The translations under genes were made by a program, and so were the position numbers. Below, in pieces: positions 33,271 to 38,267 of a stretch of DNA of 38,267 nt; the stretch's first letter is position 1; each line of letters starts with the position of its first letter. Under the pieces are notes generated by a model. The model saw only the letters and a program-made list of their open reading frames with translations, made no database searches and was not told where the DNA came from. Source of the DNA: Flavobacteriales bacterium (lineage in GTDB: Bacteria; Bacteroidota; Bacteroidia; Flavobacteriales; Flavobacteriaceae); contig JAHEDS010000016.1 in the NCBI GenBank assembly GCA_024641135.1, forward strand, positions 1 through 38,267. Direction: 5' to 3'.

Positions 33271-34338
33271 CTATGAAGGATTCTTTTCAAAATAATTAAC
33301 CATTAGCGCAACAACATAACTATAGCTTTCCATACCTTTATCTTGCTTGTTGGCTTTTAAATAAGAACCATAAGTTTTTTTAAATAAAGGTTCTGCAGGA
33401 TTTTCATAAGCTTCCCAAAAAAGACGCATTTCTTTATAATTTTTCAAAATGCCTTTATTTACGGTTTTTGAAAGAGATTCAAATAGAGATTCGTCCCGCT
33501 TATAGATTTCATTTAAGCAATAACGGAGTGCAAAGGTGTAACCAGTATATTTAAAATAAATATCATCGTGATTAATTGCAGCTAAACACCCAATAAAATT
33601 GGCTTCATTTTCTGCGGCATAACCTAATTGGTGTGCAATTTCATGAGATGCTGTTGTTGGAAAAATATAAATTGGAATTAAGGCATCAACCTGAGATTCA
33701 TTCGTTAATGGATTTAAATAACCACTAAAACCCATGTAGGTTAATGGCAGGCTGAATAAAGATTTTTTAATACTTTTTTGATGGTATGCCAGATGTGGAT
33801 ATTGCGTTTCTAAATTCTTATAACCCAAAGGAACCAAGTCTAAAATTTCACTCCTATTATATGGTATAGCAACAGGAATGGTATCAATATTAATAATTCC
33901 TGCATGTATTTTATTTGATTTAATAATGAGGTTTTTAGTAACATTAATAAGTTGTTCGGTAGTGTATTCAGGTTTTAAATTCAAACTTTTATGAAGAGGT
34001 ATTCGATAATAATTTAAACCCCAAAATACATGAAAGGCAAAATATATAATTGATACTGCCGAAAACACATCAATTAACCAGTTCTTAGTATCTGTTTTAA
34101 GTCGTTTAAAATTTTTTATAACCCACCATAAAATATAAATAATGGAAAATGCATATACAATATCTCCAAAAGAAAACGGAATCCAGCCCAACATAAATCG
34201 AAAGATCTTTGAAAGGTAGGGGTAAATGCCATTGCTATAATAAGTTTCAATAAACTCAGGATAATGTGATAACCATTTCACAATGAAGTACTGAGGAATT
34301 ATAGAAAGGGCAATGACTATTTTTTTGTGATGCAGCAT
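33271..34338 (-). CDS. DUF3810 domain membrane protein with an HExxH motif
   Basis: A 355-residue membrane protein. Three hydrophobic segments lie in the N-terminal third (about 7-24, 57-77, 88-110); the rest is a soluble domain. It contains PLTYMGFSGYLNPLTNESQV and then FPTTASHEIAHQLGYAAENE, where HEIAH is a metalloprotease-like HExxH and the following ENEANF could give the third ligand Glu. This matches DUF3810, a family of predicted but uncharacterised membrane metallopeptidases. The start MLHHKK lies within 12 bases of the opposite-strand start region of pepD, whose own ATG is at 34411. Substrate unknown. Confidence 0.9.
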   Translation of the reverse strand: MLHHKKIVIALSIIPQYFIVKWLSHYPEFIETYYSNGIYPYLSKIFRFMLGWIPFSFGDIVYAFSIIYILWWVIKNFKRLKTDTKNWLIDVFSAVSIIYFAFHVFWGLNYYRIPLHKSLNLKPEYTTEQLINVTKNLIIKSNKIHAGIINIDTIPVAIPYNRSEILDLVPLGYKNLETQYPHLAYHQKSIKKSLFSLPLTYMGFSGYLNPLTNESQVDALIPIYIFPTTASHEIAHQLGYAAENEANFIGCLAAINHDDIYFKYTGYTFALRYCLNEIYKRDESLFESLSKTVNKGILKNYKEMRLFWEAYENPAEPLFKKTYGSYLKANKQDKGMESYSYVVALMVNYFEKNPS

Positions 34339-34382
34339 ATGTCAAAAATAGGGAAATGTTTATTAATCCTAATTAGTTATGC

Positions 34383-34390
34383 TATCTTTG
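34383..34390 (+). promoter_or_regulatory. Predicted -7 promoter box of pepD (TATCTTTG)
   Basis: TATCTTTG exactly matches TAnnTTTG and lies 20 bases before the ATG at 34411. It falls inside the longer open frame that begins at 34327, which supports the later start. Confidence 0.55.
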
Positions 34391-34410
34391 TTAAACTTAA
34401 AATAAACATT

Positions 34411-35871
34411 ATGAATTCTGAAATAAGACAATTACAACCAACCCAACTTTGGAACAAATTCGCTGATTTAAATGCCGTACCACGTGGCTCAAAAAAGGAA
34501 GAACGCGTGATTGCTTTTGTAAAGAATTTTGGAGAAACTCTTGGTTTAGAGACTATAGTAGATCAGGTTGGTAATGTCATTATTAAAAAGCCTGCCACTA
34601 AAGGAATGGAGTCAAAAACCACAGTGGTGTTGCAGTCACATTTAGATATGGTTCACCAAAAAAATGGAGATACTGTTTTTGATTTCGATACGCAAGGGAT
34701 TGATATGTTTATTGAAGGTGATTGGGTAAAAGCTAGGGGTACCACACTTGGAGCTGATAATGGGTTAGGCGTTGCTACTATTATGGCACTTTTAGAAAGT
34801 ACAGATATCCCGCATCCTGCTATTGAAGCCTTATTTACTATTGATGAAGAAACTGGTATGACTGGAGCCATGGGTCTAAAAGGAGGTTTACTTTCAGGTG
34901 GTATTTTATTGAATTTAGATACTGAAGAAGATGATGAAATTGGAGTAGGGTGTGCAGGAGGAATTGATGTAACTGCTAAACGAACTTATAAAGAAGAAGA
35001 AACCCCAGAATTTAAAATAGGGTTTAAGATAACTGTAAAAGGATTGCAGGGTGGCCATTCCGGCATGCAAATTCATGAAGGTTTAGGAAATGCCAATAAA
35101 ATTATGAATCGTTTATTATTTGACGGTTTTGAGAATTTTGGTTTGCGTATTTCAGAAATTGACGGAGGTAGTTTACGTAATGCTATTCCAAGAGAAAGTA
35201 ATGCTGTGGTAGCTATTGATTCTATGAATAAAGAAGCCTTTTTACTTGAAATGAAGGAACAGGCAGATACCATTAAAACAGAGCTAAAAACCATGGAACC
35301 TGATTTAGAAATCATTTTTTCTAAATGTGAAGCTCCTAAAAAAATAATGGATTTAGGTGTGCAAGAAGGATTAACAAGAGCATTATATGCCGCACAAAAT
35401 GGCGTTTATAGAATGAGTGCCGATATACCAGATTTGGTTGAAACTTCAAACAACATCGCTAGGGTAGTAGTTAAGGAAGGTGAGATTATGATTGCCTGTT
35501 TAACGAGATCTTCGGTAGAAAGTTCTAAAATGGATTTAGCGAATACCTTACGTGCCACTTTTGAATTAACAGGTTGTGAAGTAGAGTTTACAGGAGATTA
35601 TCCTGGTTGGGCGCCCAATATGGATTCTGCTATATTGAAAGTAATGTCGAAACTGTATGAAGATTTAAATGGTAAAAAGCCACATGTAGCTGCATGCCAT
35701 GCAGGATTGGAATGTGGAATTTTAGGAACTAATTATCCAGATATGGACATGATAAGTTTTGGGCCTAATATTAAAGGCGCACATTCTCCAGATGAGCGTA
35801 CACAGATATCATCTGTTCAAAAATACTGGAAGTTTGTTTTAGAAATATTGAAGCAAATACCTAATAAGTAA
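34411..35871 (+). CDS. pepD: Cytosolic aminoacyl-histidine dipeptidase (M20 family, PepD)
   Basis: A 486-residue di-zinc peptidase that splits Xaa-His and other dipeptides in the cytosol. Motifs in order: VVLQSHLDMVHQKN (His and Asp metal/base region), TLGADNGLGVATIMALLE (bridging Asp), FTIDEETGMTGAMGL (catalytic Glu-Glu pair), LNLDTEEDDEIGVGCAGG, VKGLQGGHSGMQIHEGLGNA in the lid domain, ACHAGLECGILG and SFGPNIKGAHSPDE (last metal His). I start at 34411 (MNSEIRQLQPTQLW), because the open frame from 34327 adds 28 residues that overlap the divergent gene and contain a promoter box. Length then matches E. coli PepD. Confidence 0.94.
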   Translation: MNSEIRQLQPTQLWNKFADLNAVPRGSKKEERVIAFVKNFGETLGLETIVDQVGNVIIKKPATKGMESKTTVVLQSHLDMVHQKNGDTVFDFDTQGIDMFIEGDWVKARGTTLGADNGLGVATIMALLESTDIPHPAIEALFTIDEETGMTGAMGLKGGLLSGGILLNLDTEEDDEIGVGCAGGIDVTAKRTYKEEETPEFKIGFKITVKGLQGGHSGMQIHEGLGNANKIMNRLLFDGFENFGLRISEIDGGSLRNAIPRESNAVVAIDSMNKEAFLLEMKEQADTIKTELKTMEPDLEIIFSKCEAPKKIMDLGVQEGLTRALYAAQNGVYRMSADIPDLVETSNNIARVVVKEGEIMIACLTRSSVESSKMDLANTLRATFELTGCEVEFTGDYPGWAPNMDSAILKVMSKLYEDLNGKKPHVAACHAGLECGILGTNYPDMDMISFGPNIKGAHSPDERTQISSVQKYWKFVLEILKQIPNK

Positions 35872-35887
35872 AAAGACTTATTTCGTT

Positions 35888-36016
35888 TAACGGTCTTGTG
35901 TATGATTTCGTTGCGTGTTTAAGCACTAAAGTTAGCAAATAAAATACAGATAGAAAGTCCGCGAGGATTTTTATAAGTATGTAAGTATGAGCAATTTTTT
36001 ATATACGGTGTTGTAA
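35888..36016. repeat. Candidate non-coding repeat/MITE-like element or small RNA
   Basis: Between pepD and the fusion gene lies a stretch starting TAACGGTCTTGTGTATG and ending ATACGGTGTTGT. At its centre AAAGTCC-GCGA-GGATTTT (35954-35971) forms a hairpin with a GNRA tetraloop. GCACTAAAGTTAGCAAA and AAGTCCGCGAGGA resemble intergenic repeats I recall from other marine Bacteroidota. No ORF fits here. Boundaries are approximate. Confidence 0.45.
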
Positions 36017-36095
36017 AATGTTTTTTATCTTACACCAACTGCTATTATTATTTATTTATAGCTATATTTTTAAAAAGCAAGAATTTTAAAAAAAA

Positions 36096-38099
36096 CTAGT
36101 AATCAAAATTAAATAATGAATGAATTGTATCTTGAATTGAATATTTTGGTTTCCATCCTGTGTCATTAATAAATAAAGTAATATCCATTCCAAACTTTAA
36201 ATCAATTTCTTTTTCTTCAAAGTCAACTTTTGAAGTGTTATCTACTCTATAAATTTTGCCGATTTTTATTATTTCTTCAGCTAAATCTAAAAGTTTAATT
36301 TGGGTGTTTGAACCAAGGTTGTAAACAGGTTTCCACTTATGAGAAGGAGTGTTTAACAAAGAAATAATACCCGATACAGCATCTCTTATATCCAAACGTT
36401 CAATTTCTTGCATACCTCCAATAACCTTTAAGTTTTTATTGTTTTTTACATTTTCAACAAATTTTGACACCAAATCAATATTAATTAATCCTTTTGCACC
36501 ACCTACAATTCCTGCTAGCCTTAAAGAGGTTGTATGGATTTGTTTATGTTGATGTGAAATTTCGCTAAGCATTATTTCTGAACTATATTTAGCAAAAGAA
36601 TAAGGTGAGTTTGGTGCAACTTTAGTTTTTTCTTCATGCCATAGAGGCAAAGAAGTTTGACCATAGACGCTTTGCGATGAGATATTAATTATACTACCCA
36701 CTTGATTTGCAATTGCTCTCCTAAATATTTTTCCTGTGAAAGCTAAACTTTGTGCAATTTCTAAATGACTTTTATGTGGACGAGCAAATCCTAAGTGCAA
36801 TAAAACGTCAATATTGCCGAAAGATAATTTGCCTATTTCTAGATCAACTTCATCAAAAATTTGAACTTTTTTAGGTAAAAGTAATTTTGCCTTTTTTATG
36901 TCCCTAACTAATGTAATAATGGTAAAACCAGCATTTTGATTAAGAAGCTCGGTAATCAAATTTCTACCTAAAAACCCTGTTGCTCCAGTAATTAATAGTT
37001 TTTTACTTGATACGGTGTCTAATTTATTTATTTGAGAAAACAAATTTTGAACATCTTTATTCCTGTCATTATTAACTACTTTGTTCTTAAACTGCCTAAT
37101 TCCAAAAACAGTGTGGTTTAATTGAAGTATATTATTGTTTTTAGGTAAATTCAGCCAGCTTTTGATGCAAGCTTCCACTTCATTAAACCCCATAATTGCG
37201 CGTAAACCTGTTATTCCAGTAAACCTTGCATTTATCTCAAAAATCTTCAGGCCATCGTCTGTTATACGTCCCTGTAAATTTAAAGGACCTTTAAAACCTA
37301 TAGTTATTAAGTGTGGAATTAATTTATCAATTTCATCCCAAATAGAGGTGTTTTGATATGGAATGATTTCGATAGGCACACCATTTTTTAGACGATTAAA
37401 GGAAGCCATTTTTCCTAAAATATTACCTTTTTTTGAAACAACTAGTTGAATTGAAATTTCTGAAACTTGAGGGTTTATTTTTTTAGCAATTAATTTTTGA
37501 AAAAGTTCAACGTTAATATCGCCTTTGTGAGGTCTTGCAATTTCTTGAATTATATGCGTTTTTGTAATTTTTTCTAAATCAGAATTATCAAATATGATAT
37601 ATACTCCATCTGATGCAGAACCATTTGAAGGTTTAGCAATTACAGGATAGAAAACTTCCTTATTATCTAACGCATTTAAAAACTCTTTTTTATTGGAAAA
37701 ACTCTTTACAAAAATATTTGTGAACTGGCTTAGTCTTTCAGTTGAAAGGGCTTTGTTTCTAACAAGACTTAATAAAGGTTCATAAGAAACAATTACTTCT
37801 ATACCCTCTTTATTAAACTTTTTTATATTACGCGAAAACAATAAAACTTCATCGTCTACACCTGGGATAATGATTTTTATTTTTTGTTTCAGACAGATAT
37901 CAATTATTTTCTCGATATAGTTTTTGGTATCAATCTTAGGCGTCTGAATAATATAATCACAATCATACAACCCATATGATAAAGGATTATTATCTAAACC
38001 AAAGATTACTAATGGTAAGTCTGAAAGTCTACATGAATCTATAATTGATTGCCCTATCCCACTTCCAGCACAAGAAATAGCTATATTAATTTTTCTCAA
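36096..38099 (-). CDS. ATP-grasp ligase fused to NAD-dependent epimerase/dehydratase (SDR)
   Basis: A 667-residue cytosolic fusion. Residues 1-335 form a carbamoyl-phosphate-synthase-like ATP-grasp unit: a pre-ATP-grasp Rossmann part (NIAISCAGSGIGQSIIDSCR, IIIPGVDDEVLLFSR), the nucleotide-binding YPVIAKPSNGSASDGVYIIF (Lys156) and the Mg site FEINARFTGITG (Glu288, Asn290). Residues 366-667 form an extended SDR domain with the NAD motif TGATGFLGRN (371-380), a Ser-Tyr-Lys-type site (INISSQSVYG, SPYSFAKYSSE) and LDIRDAVSGI. The first half would join a carboxylate to an amine, the second would modify a nucleotide sugar; together they suggest a modified sugar for a surface glycan. The substrate is unknown. 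Neighbour upstream is yidD. Confidence 0.9.
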   Translation of the reverse strand: MRKINIAISCAGSGIGQSIIDSCRLSDLPLVIFGLDNNPLSYGLYDCDYIIQTPKIDTKNYIEKIIDICLKQKIKIIIPGVDDEVLLFSRNIKKFNKEGIEVIVSYEPLLSLVRNKALSTERLSQFTNIFVKSFSNKKEFLNALDNKEVFYPVIAKPSNGSASDGVYIIFDNSDLEKITKTHIIQEIARPHKGDINVELFQKLIAKKINPQVSEISIQLVVSKKGNILGKMASFNRLKNGVPIEIIPYQNTSIWDEIDKLIPHLITIGFKGPLNLQGRITDDGLKIFEINARFTGITGLRAIMGFNEVEACIKSWLNLPKNNNILQLNHTVFGIRQFKNKVVNNDRNKDVQNLFSQINKLDTVSSKKLLITGATGFLGRNLITELLNQNAGFTIITLVRDIKKAKLLLPKKVQIFDEVDLEIGKLSFGNIDVLLHLGFARPHKSHLEIAQSLAFTGKIFRRAIANQVGSIINISSQSVYGQTSLPLWHEEKTKVAPNSPYSFAKYSSEIMLSEISHQHKQIHTTSLRLAGIVGGAKGLINIDLVSKFVENVKNNKNLKVIGGMQEIERLDIRDAVSGIISLLNTPSHKWKPVYNLGSNTQIKLLDLAEEIIKIGKIYRVDNTSKVDFEEKEIDLKFGMDITLFINDTGWKPKYSIQDTIHSLFNFDY

Positions 38100-38228
38100 T
38101 TGAAATTAGTTTGATTTTTTTGTAAATGTTTTAACAATGCTTTGATATGGATTGTTTAAATGATTTATATCAGCAGTTAAACGAAGTTATCGTTTTTTTT
38201 ACACAAAGGCAAGCATGTAAAATCTTAT

Positions 38229-38267
38229 TTAAGGAACGGGGTCATAACCAGAACCACCCCAAGGATG
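38229..38267 (-). CDS. yidD: YidD, membrane protein insertion efficiency factor (C-terminal end only)
   Basis: Only the last 12 codons lie in the window: HPWGGSGYDPVP and a TAA stop. The ending HPWGGSGYDPVP is the conserved C-terminus of YidD, a small membrane-associated protein that helps YidC insert inner-membrane proteins. The 5' part is beyond the right edge. A gap of 129 bases separates it from the downstream fusion gene. Confidence 0.88.
   Translation of the reverse strand, partial: HPWGGSGYDPVP

Noticed and set aside
1-38267. Search for tRNA, rRNA, CRISPR arrays, insertion sequences, prophage or toxin-antitoxin and defence genes
   Set aside because: None seen by eye. The Xre/membrane-protein pair superficially recalls a toxin-antitoxin or phage module, but the four-helix protein does not resemble a known toxin.

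Overview
The window is a low-GC, densely packed bacterial chromosome segment, most likely from a marine or environmental member of the Flavobacteriaceae (Bacteroidota). The evidence is the AT-rich sequence, several TAnnTTTG promoter boxes (the Bacteroidota -7 element), an almost complete lack of Shine-Dalgarno sequences, family-restricted genes (DUF4252, DUF3810, haem_bd, DUF1028), and a TonB-dependent receptor under a cobalamin riboswitch. I see no prophage, insertion sequence, CRISPR array, rRNA or tRNA.

Layout. 1-626: 3' part missing, a minus-strand rmuC. 709-6116: a vitamin B12 uptake locus, with an ABC importer (ATPase, permease, binding lipoprotein) on the minus strand, a 35-residue single-helix ORF head to head with it, then a cobalamin riboswitch and a BtuB-type outer-membrane receptor on the plus strand. 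6164-7651: an S41 protease lipoprotein. 7723-9954: an ECF sigma operon (ECF-type promoter, sigma factor, probable membrane anti-sigma factor, two DUF4252 proteins) closed by a strong terminator. 10012-11541: purB with a small membrane protein. 11672-15004: a DUF1028 protein, a helical-repeat protein, a haem-binding protein and a glycosyltransferase. 15040-17442: a TPR-adenylate cyclase and a small secreted protein. 17783-20183: an ABC-F ATPase, then a membrane protein/Xre regulator pair preceded by three TTTGTC motifs exactly 21 bp apart. 20195-22375: a zinc-less sirtuin, an SRPBCC protein and a carboxypeptidase-like-domain protein. 22494-24590: a DEAD-box RNA helicase with an arginine/serine-rich tail, a structured 5' leader and a possible structured RNA upstream. 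24907-26652: a compositionally distinct beta-propeller lipoprotein. 26776-28811: an M48 protease and a SpoU methyltransferase. 28887-33191: two large amidohydrolase-family proteins. 33271-35871: a DUF3810 protein divergent from pepD. 35888-36016: a repeat-like or RNA-like non-coding element. 36096-38267: an ATP-grasp/SDR fusion and the last codons of yidD.

How the parts work together. The B12 locus is a complete envelope import route: the receptor is riboswitch-controlled, while the divergent ABC operon lies outside that riboswitch. The ECF operon looks self-regulated. The M48 protease and methyltransferase form one transcription unit, and the two amidohydrolases form another with its own terminator. 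Most other genes are housekeeping or envelope functions in short units.

The points most worth following up are the helicase leader, which can form two mutually exclusive hairpins, one ending on the start codon; the 21-bp-phased repeats ahead of the membrane protein/Xre pair; the ATP-grasp/epimerase fusion; the amidohydrolases lacking the metal-binding HxH; and two non-coding elements at 24517-24590 and 35888-36016. I found nothing that clearly amounts to a wholly new multi-gene system. All protein calls rest on reading motifs by eye, without database searches.
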